Source of the DNA: Aliiroseovarius sp. PrR006
GTDB lineage: Bacteria; Pseudomonadota; Alphaproteobacteria; Rhodobacterales; Rhodobacteraceae
Length of the DNA stretch: 64,000 nt
Direction: 5' to 3'
NCBI RefSeq assembly: GCF_010500215.1
Contig: NZ_JAAGOY010000010.1
Location: 46,408-110,407, forward strand
Shown here: piece by piece, positions 54,860-64,000 of the stretch
How positions within the stretch are numbered: the first letter of the stretch is position 1
Layout: each line of letters begins with the position of its first letter
The notes under the pieces: model-generated
Told to the model about the DNA's origin: nothing
The model's database searches: none
The model's input: only the letters and a program-made list of their open reading frames with translations
Position numbers and translations under genes: made by a program

Positions 54860-55993
54860 CTAGAGCCTACTGATGTCAAACGTGATCCCGGTCAGCTGGC
54901 GGACCAGTCGCACCAAGGTGTTGCTTGCCGCGATCGCGCTTTCGGTAACAAGCACAGTATCCTTGCTGTGGATCTGGAACTTGCCCGCACTGAACAGCCC
55001 GTCAGCAGTGGTCAGGTCGATCACAAAGACGCTGCGCACATTGTCTGGCCCCTGATCGTCTGCGCGCACGGCGGTTTGCGGATACTCGCGCAGGATCAAG
55101 ATCCCTTTCGGGTTGGCGCGTTGATCCGTCAGACCACCAATCAATGACATCGCATCAAGCGCGGAAATCTCGGGTTTCGAGAACGGGATCAGCGCCTCTT
55201 TCGAGGCTGCCCCCAGCGAGCGGAAATAGCGGCTGTCACTTTCGACGGCCAGCTTGTCTCCGGGACGCAAATAGGTGTCATAGGACGCGTTGGACATCAC
55301 TTCCGACAGGGGACGCTGATAGGTTTGGTTTCCCCGGATCAGTTTGACGCTGGGGTTCTTCAGACTTTTGTCCGGGCCGCCCGAGGCTGCGATGGCGTGC
55401 AACACGGTAAAGCTGGGGTCATCAAGCGTAATCGGACCGGGACGCGAAACGCCCGACACCACCGAAACCGTGCCGCGTGTACCCTGCTTAACATTCAGCT
55501 GCACCTGCGCCGAGGGGATCGCCTCGACATACTTACGCTGGATGCGGGCGCGGGCCGCCGAATGGGGCATGCCTGCGATATGCACGCTGCCGACGAAGGG
55601 CAGGAAGATGGTGCCGCCGGAAGAAACAAGCATATTCTTCATCTCGACCGTGTTCTGGCCGGGCGAGGACAGAAGCGAGGATTCCTCGCTGTCCCAGACA
55701 ATCACGTCCACGCGGTCAAACGGCCGGATCGGTTTGTCGACGCTCGCGGCCCCGCGCGATGGCCAAGTATAATCGCCGTCCGCGTTGGGGGCAGGCCAGC
55801 TTGCAATGGCAGGCAGGGTCGCCTTGGACACGGTGTATACAGCCAGATCAGCACTGCTGTCAGCGGGTCCGCCAACAATCTCGGATTGAAGGGCCGCACC
55901 GCGTGGCGCGTCACAGCTGGCCAAAGCAAGGACAGAAACCGCAATCAAAACAAAACGCCTCCGCGCAACCCCCAAGGATTCTTTGTGGTTCAA
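54860..55993 (-). CDS. Polysaccharide-export (Wza-like) outer-membrane lipoprotein
   Basis: A 377-residue protein with a lipoprotein signal (VSVLALASC). IRPFDRVDVIVWDSE and GGTIFLPFVGSVHIAGMPHSAARARIQRKY-type residues match the Poly_export domain, and RPGPITLDDPSFTVLHAIAASGG a SLBB domain. It should form the exit pore for a capsule or exopolysaccharide. The start is TTG 55993 (AGG upstream), or possibly the TTG six codons later. An IS remnant lies directly upstream, where its promoter would be. Confidence 0.86.
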   Translation of the reverse strand: MNHKESLGVARRRFVLIAVSVLALASCDAPRGAALQSEIVGGPADSSADLAVYTVSKATLPAIASWPAPNADGDYTWPSRGAASVDKPIRPFDRVDVIVWDSEESSLLSSPGQNTVEMKNMLVSSGGTIFLPFVGSVHIAGMPHSAARARIQRKYVEAIPSAQVQLNVKQGTRGTVSVVSGVSRPGPITLDDPSFTVLHAIAASGGPDKSLKNPSVKLIRGNQTYQRPLSEVMSNASYDTYLRPGDKLAVESDSRYFRSLGAASKEALIPFSKPEISALDAMSLIGGLTDQRANPKGILILREYPQTAVRADDQGPDNVRSVFVIDLTTADGLFSAGKFQIHSKDTVLVTESAIAASNTLVRLVRQLTGITFDISRL

Positions 55994-56024
55994 GGTGACC
56001 TGAGCCCCTGTATCTCCTCCAGTT

Positions 56025-56376
56025 ATGTGTAGAGTCCGCCCAACTTAAGGACGGACAAATGAAGACGAGGTTCACCGACGAACAGATCATCCAGAAGATC
56101 AAGGAGCAGGAAGCAGGCGAGCGGACTGCAGATGTGTGCAGGCGCTATGGGGTTAGCTAGGGCACCTTCTGCAAATACACATCGAAGTATGGCGGCCTGG
56201 AGCCTTCAGAGGCCAAGAAGCTGCTGGCGGAACAGATGTTGGACAACGCCACGCTTCGGGATGTGAACTCAAAAAAATGGTAACGCCCGATGCCAAGCGG
56301 ATGGCGGGGTCAGACGGATTGCGCCATCGAACCTTGCGCCCCCACACAGACGTTTTGAAACTGGCCGATCGCTGAT
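56025..56376 (+). mobile_element. Degenerate IS3-family insertion sequence remnant
   Basis: Holds a decayed orfA (56059-56283) and the first 32 codons of an orfB-like frame (ATG 56277 to TGA 56375). They are joined at A7 (AAAAAAATGG), the usual slippery site for programmed -1 shifting in IS3 elements. Most of orfB, including the DDE catalytic region, is gone. I could not define the terminal repeats with confidence; TGTAGAGTCCGCCC near 56029 may be the left end. Confidence 0.75.
56059..56283 (+). pseudogene. IS3-family orfA (transposase helix-turn-helix subunit), broken
   Basis: The frame reads MKTRFTDEQIIQKIKEQEAG and RTADVCRRYGVS, then an in-frame TAG (56158-56160) where Gln or Pro is expected, then GTFCKYTSKYGGLEPSEAKK. 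A short deletion follows (the usual linker before LLAEQMLDNATL is shortened), and the frame ends at TAA 56281. Both lesions make it inactive. Confidence 0.85.
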
Positions 56377-56384
56377 CGCGCGCT

Positions 56385-57886
<1,502 letters not shown>

Positions 57887-59947
57887 ATGTTTAGTTTCGC
57901 TGGCACCAGCTTCGGTGCCAGTCAGTTATATGAATCAGGAGTTACAGATCTGAAGATCGTCTGGCAGGATGGCCAGGCGCATCTTGTATCGATCAGCGCA
58001 TCCGCTGGCGGGTCCATGATACAAACCATCGGCGCGGGCGGCACACTGACGCTGTCAGATCAGGTCTGGACCGGAGGGGGGGCGGTATCTTCGTCCGCTC
58101 CTGTCCTGGAAACCATCACACACCAAGGCGCAACTGTCCTGCTGGCCTTTGGGCAAAGTGACTGGGGGATTGCGGGCCTAACTCTAGCCCCCGACGCGGC
58201 ATTGTCGGATCCGGTATTCTATCAGTGGGGTCCAAGTGGGGTGGGGCTGCTCACGGCCCTGCATGCGACAGTCATCGACGGCGAGACACATATCTACGCA
58301 GCCAGCATCACCGGCGAAGGCTTTTGCCACTACACGCTTGATGGCACGAACACCCTCATATTACAGGGTAATTATAGCCAGCCTGCGTCTCTGTCCGAAC
58401 CGGATTTGATCGACATAGAGACCGTTGATTTCGGCACGCATCAGGTGCTGATCACGGCCTCGTCCGCAGGGGATGGCATCGCCAGCTATCTGCTAGACGC
58501 CACGGGCGCGCCGACTTTGGTGTCCGAGCATTCCGCCGCCACAGTGCTGCCGGTTGGTACGCCAACCAAGCTGGCCACCGGGACGGTTGGAAGTCAGAAC
58601 TTTGTCATCTTGGCCAGCGCGGGCAGCTCGTCCTTGACCGTATTTGCGGTCGACGCGACAGGCACGCTAACCCCGGCGGACCATGTCATCGACAACAAAT
58701 TCACGCGCTTCTCGGATGTGACCGAGCTGACCACCGTCGAACACCATGGACGCCTGTATGTCATCGCGGGTGGCTCTGACGATGGGCTATCACTGTTCAC
58801 GCTGCTGCCTGACGGCAGATTGGTCCATCTGGACACCGTCTGGGACACGAACACAACCGCCCTTCAGAACGTCGCAGCCCTTGAGGCCGCCAGCGTGAAT
58901 GGGCAAATCGTTGTCTTTGCGACCAGTGAGACCGAACTGGGGATCACCCAATATACGATCGACCCAGACCCGGCAGGCGTGACGCTGATAGGCGGTATCG
59001 CGGGGGATACATTGACCGGAGGCGCGGACAGCGACGTCATTCTTGGCGGCTTTGGCGACGACACTTTGGCTGGCGCGGGTGGCGCAGACATGCTCAGCGA
59101 TGGCGCGGGCGCGGACACAATGACGGGTGGGGCCGGCGCGGACCTGTTCATCCTTGGTGACGACGGCAATCTAGATACGATCACGGATTTCGATCCGACC
59201 GAGGACTCCTTGGATCTGAGCAGCTATCACATGCTGTATGACGCAAGCCAGCTTGACGTCACCTCGACCCTCTGGGGGGCCATACTGACCTATAAGGACG
59301 AGGTTCTGCACGTCTATCGTGCGGGTGGTGGGGCGCTGGATGCCTCGCATTTTCAGACACCGGACATATTGGCGCTGGACCGCCCCCCGAACGGGTTCGA
59401 ATTTATCCCAGGAAACTTGGACGGCACCCCGACTGACGGCAGCGCCCCGGACATTGAAACCGTTTGTTTTTCAAAAGCAAGTTCCGGCACCCTGACCGGC
59501 TTCCGCAGTAGTAAGATCGAACAGGCTGCCACGGACAACCAAGCTCGTTCCATCGAAAGCCTGACCGAAGTGGTATTCAGCAACGTGTTCGTTAGCGACC
59601 GCAACGGCATTGCTAGCTACATCGATATGACGGACGAATACCTCGTCAGCAACGCAACATCTACTTACATCATGTCTGCGGATCACGGCCTGAATAGCGA
59701 CGTTGATCAAGGCAATTTTGCATTCAACGACAGCGTCGAACGCATTCTCGAGTTCGCTTTCGCAGATGACGAGTTCATGTTTGACAATGCACTTTGGAAC
59801 GACCGGCATCTATCAGATGAGCCGGTTTTCAGGTCCGCAATCACCAGAGAAATCGGGGAACTGGTTGACTTGGGCGACTGGGACCTACTGGCGGTTCTCG
59901 GGGTTAACGACCTGTCACATTTTGAGGGGCTTGTTGATTTCTGGTAG
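57887..59947 (+). CDS. RTX calcium-binding secreted protein
   Basis: A 686-residue protein. Residues 1-365 are repeated short beta segments (VFAVDATGTLTPADHV, LFTLLPDGRLVHLDTV and similar) that look like a beta-propeller. Residues about 369-422 hold glycine/aspartate nonapeptides (GDTLTGGADSD, GGFGDDTLAGAGGAD, GGAGADLF), the calcium-binding RTX roll read by type I secretion systems. DFDPTEDSLDLSSY follows. A 200-residue tail of unknown type comes after. There is no signal peptide, as expected for type I export, but no exporter genes lie nearby. ATG 57887 is chosen; the frame is open further upstream without a ribosome site. Confidence 0.82.
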   Translation: MFSFAGTSFGASQLYESGVTDLKIVWQDGQAHLVSISASAGGSMIQTIGAGGTLTLSDQVWTGGGAVSSSAPVLETITHQGATVLLAFGQSDWGIAGLTLAPDAALSDPVFYQWGPSGVGLLTALHATVIDGETHIYAASITGEGFCHYTLDGTNTLILQGNYSQPASLSEPDLIDIETVDFGTHQVLITASSAGDGIASYLLDATGAPTLVSEHSAATVLPVGTPTKLATGTVGSQNFVILASAGSSSLTVFAVDATGTLTPADHVIDNKFTRFSDVTELTTVEHHGRLYVIAGGSDDGLSLFTLLPDGRLVHLDTVWDTNTTALQNVAALEAASVNGQIVVFATSETELGITQYTIDPDPAGVTLIGGIAGDTLTGGADSDVILGGFGDDTLAGAGGADMLSDGAGADTMTGGAGADLFILGDDGNLDTITDFDPTEDSLDLSSYHMLYDASQLDVTSTLWGAILTYKDEVLHVYRAGGGALDASHFQTPDILALDRPPNGFEFIPGNLDGTPTDGSAPDIETVCFSKASSGTLTGFRSSKIEQAATDNQARSIESLTEVVFSNVFVSDRNGIASYIDMTDEYLVSNATSTYIMSADHGLNSDVDQGNFAFNDSVERILEFAFADDEFMFDNALWNDRHLSDEPVFRSAITREIGELVDLGDWDLLAVLGVNDLSHFEGLVDFW

Positions 59948-60054
59948 GCGGACCATTCGTGGTGCCTACGTAATGCAACGCACGCTTGGGTGCGGCCCCG
60001 TTAAGTATTTTCGCCAATCACTTGGACGGTAACGACCTTTTCGCGGAGAGCCCC

Positions 60055-60876
60055 ATGAGCCAGTCCCCTATCCTGTCCCTACCCCTGATCCAGCCGTCTC
60101 AGGCGCAAAAACATGTCACCCATAACGAAGCGCTTCGGGTGTTGGATGTGTTGGTCCAACTGACAGTCCAAAGCGCCGACGGGACGGTGCCCCCCGCCTC
60201 ACCAGCCGAGGGGGACCGCCACATTGTCGCCAGCGGGGCAACAGGTGACTGGGCCGGGCGGGATCACAACATTGCCCTTTTGGAAAGCGGTGTCTGGCAG
60301 TTTTTTGTGCCATCGGAAGGTTGGCACGCCGATGTTCAAGCCACAGCCAAAACGATGCGGTTTGACGGCAGCGCCTGGGTCGAGATGACACTCGACACCA
60401 ACAATCTGGACCATGTCGGCATCAACACAAGCGCCGATGCAACCAACCGGCTGGCGGTGTCCTCGGACGCCACGCTTTTGACCCATGCGGGCAGTTCGCA
60501 TCAGCTAAAGGTCAACAAAGCTAGCAGCGGCGACACCGGTTCCTTGCTGTTTCAGACCAACTGGTCGGGGCGCGCGGAGATGGGGTTGGCGGGGAACGAT
60601 GACTTCTCGATCAAGACCAGCGCGGATGGGTCCAGCTGGCACAGCGCGGTCGTGGCCACCGGGAACGGAGACGTTGGAATCGGCAAAGCCCCGGTGGCCA
60701 AGCTGGACGTGGACGGGGTGATGAAGCTGACCCCGGCTCTGACAGCCGACCTTCCTGCTGCAGCAACCATTGGGACGGGCGGCATCGCCTTCGTGTCGGA
60801 TGCGACCGGAGGCGCTCAGCTGGCCTATAGCGATGGCGCGGCGTGGCTGAAAGTGGCGGACGGCAGCGCGTTGTAA
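60055..60876 (+). CDS. DUF2793 domain-containing protein
   Basis: A 273-residue protein. The first 100 residues (LPLIQPSQAQKHVTHNEALRVLD, then PPASPAEGDRHIVASGATGDWAG) are the DUF2793 domain, seen in alphaproteobacterial surface and phage-tail-like proteins. The rest is Gly/Ala/Ser-rich and resembles tail-fibre stalks (VGIGKAPVAKLDVDG and IAFVSDATGGAQLAYSDGAAW). GGAGAG precedes ATG 60055. It follows the RTX gene on the same strand, 107 bases on. Confidence 0.82.
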   Translation: MSQSPILSLPLIQPSQAQKHVTHNEALRVLDVLVQLTVQSADGTVPPASPAEGDRHIVASGATGDWAGRDHNIALLESGVWQFFVPSEGWHADVQATAKTMRFDGSAWVEMTLDTNNLDHVGINTSADATNRLAVSSDATLLTHAGSSHQLKVNKASSGDTGSLLFQTNWSGRAEMGLAGNDDFSIKTSADGSSWHSAVVATGNGDVGIGKAPVAKLDVDGVMKLTPALTADLPAAATIGTGGIAFVSDATGGAQLAYSDGAAWLKVADGSAL

Positions 60877-60895
60877 CCAGTAGTACTGCTTTTGA

Positions 60896-61534
60896 TCACT
60901 GCCCGCGAATACGGGCAGCGCGACGCCCTGGCAGCGGCACCGATTTCGCCGCTGTCAGATACAGTACGTACAGATCCAGCATCAGCGACTTGTTCCGGTG
61001 ATAGATCATATCCAAATGCGCTTTGCGTGGAATGCAGCGACGCAAGTAAACGTCTTCCGCTTCTTTCTGCGAATGGCACTCGGCCAACATTTTTTCTTCG
61101 TGGGAATGAAAGATGATCGAGGCCATCCCGGTGATGCCGGGGCGGTCCAAAAGCACCTGCTGATAAATTGCGGGACAGGCGGCGACATAGCGCGGCTCGG
61201 GCGGGCGCGGGCCCACGAAACTCGTCTCGCCTTTCAGCACGTTCAGCAGTTGCGGCAGCTCATCCAGACGATGGTCGCGAAGATACCGGCCCAGCTTGGT
61301 AATCCGACCTCTTTTATGCCCACCGGTGATGCCCACGCTTTCATGCGCAGGGGCCGTCCGCATCGTGCGAATCTTCATCTGGTCGAACACTTGGTCAAAT
61401 GCGGTGTTACGACGCGAGCGGTAAATGAATGGGCGTCCATCCTTGGCTAGCACCACGACGTACAGACCCGCCAGAGCGGGAATCACCGGCACCATAAGCA
61501 CAAGTGCCAATACGATGTCGAAAAGCCGTTTCAA
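60896..61534 (-). CDS. Sugar transferase (initiating phosphoglycosyltransferase)
   Basis: A 212-residue bacterial sugar transferase that loads the first sugar phosphate on undecaprenyl phosphate. RLFDIVLALVLMVPVIPAL is the single membrane helix; KIRTM, LRDHRLDELPQLLNVLKGE and SFVGPRPPEP are the catalytic motifs. The start is TTG 61534, with AAGGAA upstream. It is 47 bases downstream of ugd on the same strand, so both serve polysaccharide synthesis. Confidence 0.9.
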   Translation of the reverse strand: MKRLFDIVLALVLMVPVIPALAGLYVVVLAKDGRPFIYRSRRNTAFDQVFDQMKIRTMRTAPAHESVGITGGHKRGRITKLGRYLRDHRLDELPQLLNVLKGETSFVGPRPPEPRYVAACPAIYQQVLLDRPGITGMASIIFHSHEEKMLAECHSQKEAEDVYLRRCIPRKAHLDMIYHRNKSLMLDLYVLYLTAAKSVPLPGRRAARIRGQ

Positions 61535-61581
61535 CCTGTGCCGGTTCCTTGCCTGCTTCCTCCCGCTGCAGGAAGGGGGCC

Positions 61582-62916
61582 TTAGTCATGCCATTCCCCG
61601 GTGCCGAACCCGCGACGCCCGACGGCACAATAGGTCGTGAACCCCGCTCGCTCCGCATCCGATGGCGAATAGATGTTGCGCAGATCGGCCATCGCTGCCG
61701 TGTTCATACCTTCGGCCAGACGTTTCAGGTCCAGCGCTCGGAACTCATTCCACTCGGTCAGAAGCACAACCGCATCCGCATTCTCGGCAGCCTTATATGC
61801 ATCTTCGAACCAATGTGCACCCGGCAAAAGCGCTTTGCCCTCGGCAAGGCCCTGAGGGTCGACGACACGGACGGTTGCCCCACCGCCGATCAAAGCCGGA
61901 ACGATGGTCAGGCTGGGTGCATCGCGCATGTCATCCGTGTTGGGTTTGAAGGTGACCCCGAGCACGACAATGGTCTTCCCCGAAACACCGCCGCCACACA
62001 TATCGACCACCTTGTCGATCATCCGGCGTTTGGCGCCGTCATTCACGTTGATCACAGCCTCGGTGATCTGCATCGCCATGCCGTTTTCCTGACCAATGCG
62101 AGCAAGCGCCTTGGTGTCCTTCGGGAAACAGCTTCCGCCATAGCCCGGACCCGCGTGCAGGAATTTGTTGCCGATCCGACCATCCAGCCCGATGCCTTTC
62201 GACACTTGCTTCACGTCTGCATTCACGCGCTCGCACAGTGCGGCGATTTCATTCATGAAGGTGATCTTGGTCGCCAGGAACGCGTTCGCCGCGTATTTGA
62301 TCATCTCAGCGCTTTCCAGATCGGTGGTGACAATCGGAAAATCACGCAGGAACAGCGGGCGATAGATCTCGGCCATCACTTGCGCAGCGCGGTCGTTCTC
62401 GACGCCGACTACCACGCGATCCGGCCGCATGAAGTCATCAATCGCGGCACCTTCACGCAGAAATTCCGGGTTCGAGGCCACGTCAAACTCCAGTTCCGGA
62501 TTGGCCCTCGCGATCACCTCGGCGACGCGGCGATTGGTGCCGACGGGTACCGTGGACTTGGTGACGACCACGGCATGGTGGTCCAATGATTCGGCAATCT
62601 CTTCTGCAGCTGCGAAAACATAGGTCAGATCCGCATGGCCATCACCACGACGCGTGGGCGTGCCAACAGCAATAAAGACAGCATCCGCCCCTGAAACGGC
62701 TTCTTTCAAGTCTTCAGTGAAGGTCAGGCGCCCGGCCTGAACGTTTTTCGCCATCAAATCTTCCAACCCGGGCTCATAGATCGGAACCTTGCCCGCTTCG
62801 AGCATCCGGATCTTGCGCGGATCCTTATCGACGCAAACGACTTCATGTCCAAAATCAGAAAAACAAACCCCCGATACGAGCCCAACATAGCCCGTTCCAA
62901 TCATTGCGATTTTCAT
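61582..62916 (-). CDS. ugd: UDP-glucose 6-dehydrogenase
   Basis: A 444-residue NAD enzyme that oxidises UDP-glucose to UDP-glucuronate for exopolysaccharides. The Rossmann loop MIGTGYVGLVSGVCFSD, YEPGLEDL, and the catalytic Cys in GPGYGGSCFPKDTKAL are clear; the C-terminal domain VVLLTEWNEFRALDL is intact. It seems functional, unlike glf in the same locus. Confidence 0.95.
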   Translation of the reverse strand: MKIAMIGTGYVGLVSGVCFSDFGHEVVCVDKDPRKIRMLEAGKVPIYEPGLEDLMAKNVQAGRLTFTEDLKEAVSGADAVFIAVGTPTRRGDGHADLTYVFAAAEEIAESLDHHAVVVTKSTVPVGTNRRVAEVIARANPELEFDVASNPEFLREGAAIDDFMRPDRVVVGVENDRAAQVMAEIYRPLFLRDFPIVTTDLESAEMIKYAANAFLATKITFMNEIAALCERVNADVKQVSKGIGLDGRIGNKFLHAGPGYGGSCFPKDTKALARIGQENGMAMQITEAVINVNDGAKRRMIDKVVDMCGGGVSGKTIVVLGVTFKPNTDDMRDAPSLTIVPALIGGGATVRVVDPQGLAEGKALLPGAHWFEDAYKAAENADAVVLLTEWNEFRALDLKRLAEGMNTAAMADLRNIYSPSDAERAGFTTYCAVGRRGFGTGEWHD

Positions 62917-63088
62917 CGGTCATTACTCTCATGTATTTAATAAAACTGCATAACTTTGGTGCGAGAAACACCGCTGCAAGTCAATGGACCGCGCCATATA
63001 ATTGCCAAGAAATGGTCTCGCATTCCTCAATTACTTATTGAACAATAGAACCTAGGATCCGTCATTCCCACTCAGATCGGAGACAAAA

Positions 63089-63724
63089 ATGTTGCGCCCC
63101 TTGTTGCCCGTCATGCTGACCGCATGCCTTGCTGTCTTCCTGTCACCTGCCACAGCGCAGGCCAAGTGCTCTGTTCAGCGCGTTGCAGGTGAAGAAAAAT
63201 CCATATCCTACAAACAGTTGAACCAAGCGATTTTGGATGCCGCGATCTTGGCGGAGGTGAACTTTTACCGGTGCAAACACGGCCTACCAAAGCTGACTGC
63301 GGCAAGCGGTTTGCGCACACAAGCCAGCAAACACTCGAAGTGGATGGCGAAGTCCGGCAAGCTGAGCCATAAGGCGTCGAGCGGGAAAACAAGCAGCCTG
63401 AAGGGGCGGCTCAAGTCATCGGGCGTGAAGTATAAAACGGGTGCTGAAAACATCGGCGTCATGCGTTTGTACAATATCGACAATCGTCAGTTTCTGATTC
63501 GATCCTCTGGGAAATGCGTGTTCACAACGCCTTCTGGCCAACCCATCGGGCGGCACAGCTATCGCAGCCTGGCCAAATTGGCCGTACGCGAATGGATGGA
63601 ATCTCCGGGTCACCGCAGGAATATCCTACGCCGAAACCTTCGCTACACCGGCGCGGGTGGCGGGATCCGCCCGAATTCTCAGTACTGTGGTGCGGTTTTC
63701 CTGACCCAGATATTTTCGGGCTAA
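63089..63724 (+). CDS. Secreted CAP (SCP/PR-1) domain protein
   Basis: A 211-residue exported protein; the signal peptide ends at AQAK. The CAP core shows AILAEVNFYRCKHGLPKL, QASKHSKWMAKSGKLSHKA (helix with the conserved His) and GAENIGV, then REWMESPGHRRNIL. Four or more cysteines suggest disulfides. CAP proteins act outside the cell, often as lipid binders or proteases, with no assigned role here. GGAG lies before the ATG. Confidence 0.88.
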   Translation: MLRPLLPVMLTACLAVFLSPATAQAKCSVQRVAGEEKSISYKQLNQAILDAAILAEVNFYRCKHGLPKLTAASGLRTQASKHSKWMAKSGKLSHKASSGKTSSLKGRLKSSGVKYKTGAENIGVMRLYNIDNRQFLIRSSGKCVFTTPSGQPIGRHSYRSLAKLAVREWMESPGHRRNILRRNLRYTGAGGGIRPNSQYCGAVFLTQIFSG

Positions 63725-63880
63725 GATGCGAGTATGGCAACCAAGCCACATCGGCCAAACTTCGCTGATCGAGCAGGGGTGGCTGGCAGTTCATCCTTCC
63801 AAAATCACTGCTTCTATGAGAAATATAGCGTGACGGCACGCTAAAGTAGTGAGCCCGCGCACCATTATGGAGTATGTAAC

Positions 63881-64000
63881 ATGAAAAAAGTCATGACCCT
63901 TGCCGCTGCTGGCATGATCGCTTTGTCCGCCCCCGCTTTTGCTGGCGGCTACAGCGACCCGATCGTTGAAGACGTTGTTGTGGTTGAAGAAGCTGCAAGC
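63881..64000 (+). CDS. N-terminal part of a small secreted protein (cut by window end)
   Basis: The frame starts with ATG 63881 behind ATGGAG and runs to the window edge. The 40 visible residues are a signal peptide (MKKVMTLAAAGMIALSAPAFA) followed by GGYSDPIVEDVVVVEEAAS, an acidic mature start. Such short secreted proteins are common in Rhodobacterales. No function can be given. Confidence 0.75.
   Translation, partial: MKKVMTLAAAGMIALSAPAFAGGYSDPIVEDVVVVEEAAS

Overview
The window reads as chromosome of a marine-type alphaproteobacterium of the order Rhodobacterales (Roseobacter group). This is inferred from the high GC, the aerobic cobalamin enzymes (CobN, CobW, CobO, CobC, CobD), COQ9 beside a quinone oxidoreductase, a DUF1013/TrcR-type cell-cycle regulator, an RTX protein and DUF2793. 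No rRNA, tRNA or CRISPR array was recognised. Genes are dense. Many start/stop overlaps (ATGA, GTGA, TGATG) mark translationally coupled operons, and TTG starts are common.

Layout. 0-4.6 kb: azlCD amino-acid exporter facing a molybdenum-cofactor operon, fdhD-mobA-(mobB/moeA fusion). 4.7-14.4 kb: smpB, trmO-dapA, a soluble lytic transglycosylase, a DMT transporter, a split two-gene version of MnmC (mnmD and an FAD oxidoreductase), a VOC protein, an FMN reductase and a TPP enzyme. 14.0-23 kb: cobalamin region on the minus strand (cobO, a sulfide-type-regulated membrane protein, cobN, cobW with a B12 riboswitch). 23-28.4 kb: smc and cell-wall genes. 28.4-30.7 kb: cobD-cobC-DUF1636. 30.8-37 kb: a receiver-only protein, a HAD/cyclodeaminase/dioxygenase operon, rpsU, COQ9/quinone reductase, a sulfotransferase without a usable start codon, and RNase T2. 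37-48 kb: trcR, hybrid histidine kinase, yaaA, recQ, transporters, mepA, a phytase-family esterase and a queuosine-precursor transporter. 48-51 kb: a structured RNA, arfB, and an aminotransferase/kinase pair. 51-52.8 kb: a low-GC, apparently acquired DUF6119/TIGR04141 gene. 52.8-54.7 kb: pncAB. 54.8-63 kb: an exopolysaccharide locus that looks partly decayed (polysaccharide export lipoprotein, IS3 remnant, glf with two nonsense codons, RTX protein, DUF2793 protein, sugar transferase, ugd). A CAP-domain protein and a truncated secreted peptide close the window.

Most interesting signals. (1) A roughly 185-nt, terminator-ended RNA upstream of the ribosome-rescue gene arfB. It carries a 12-nt perfect complement of the canonical 16S rRNA tail in front of a 13-codon ORF, and further on an anti-Shine-Dalgarno mimic able to pair with it. 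(2) A nested three-stem 5' leader in front of the queuosine-precursor transporter, with a duplicated strand that allows two exclusive folds and an outer stem that covers the likely ribosome site. (3) A lone DUF6119 gene of possible defence function behind three 32-bp phased AT-rich repeats. (4) An operator of the ATTC-N8-GAAT type abutting the -10 box of a membrane-protein gene. Functions are inferred from remembered family motifs; no database search was run.
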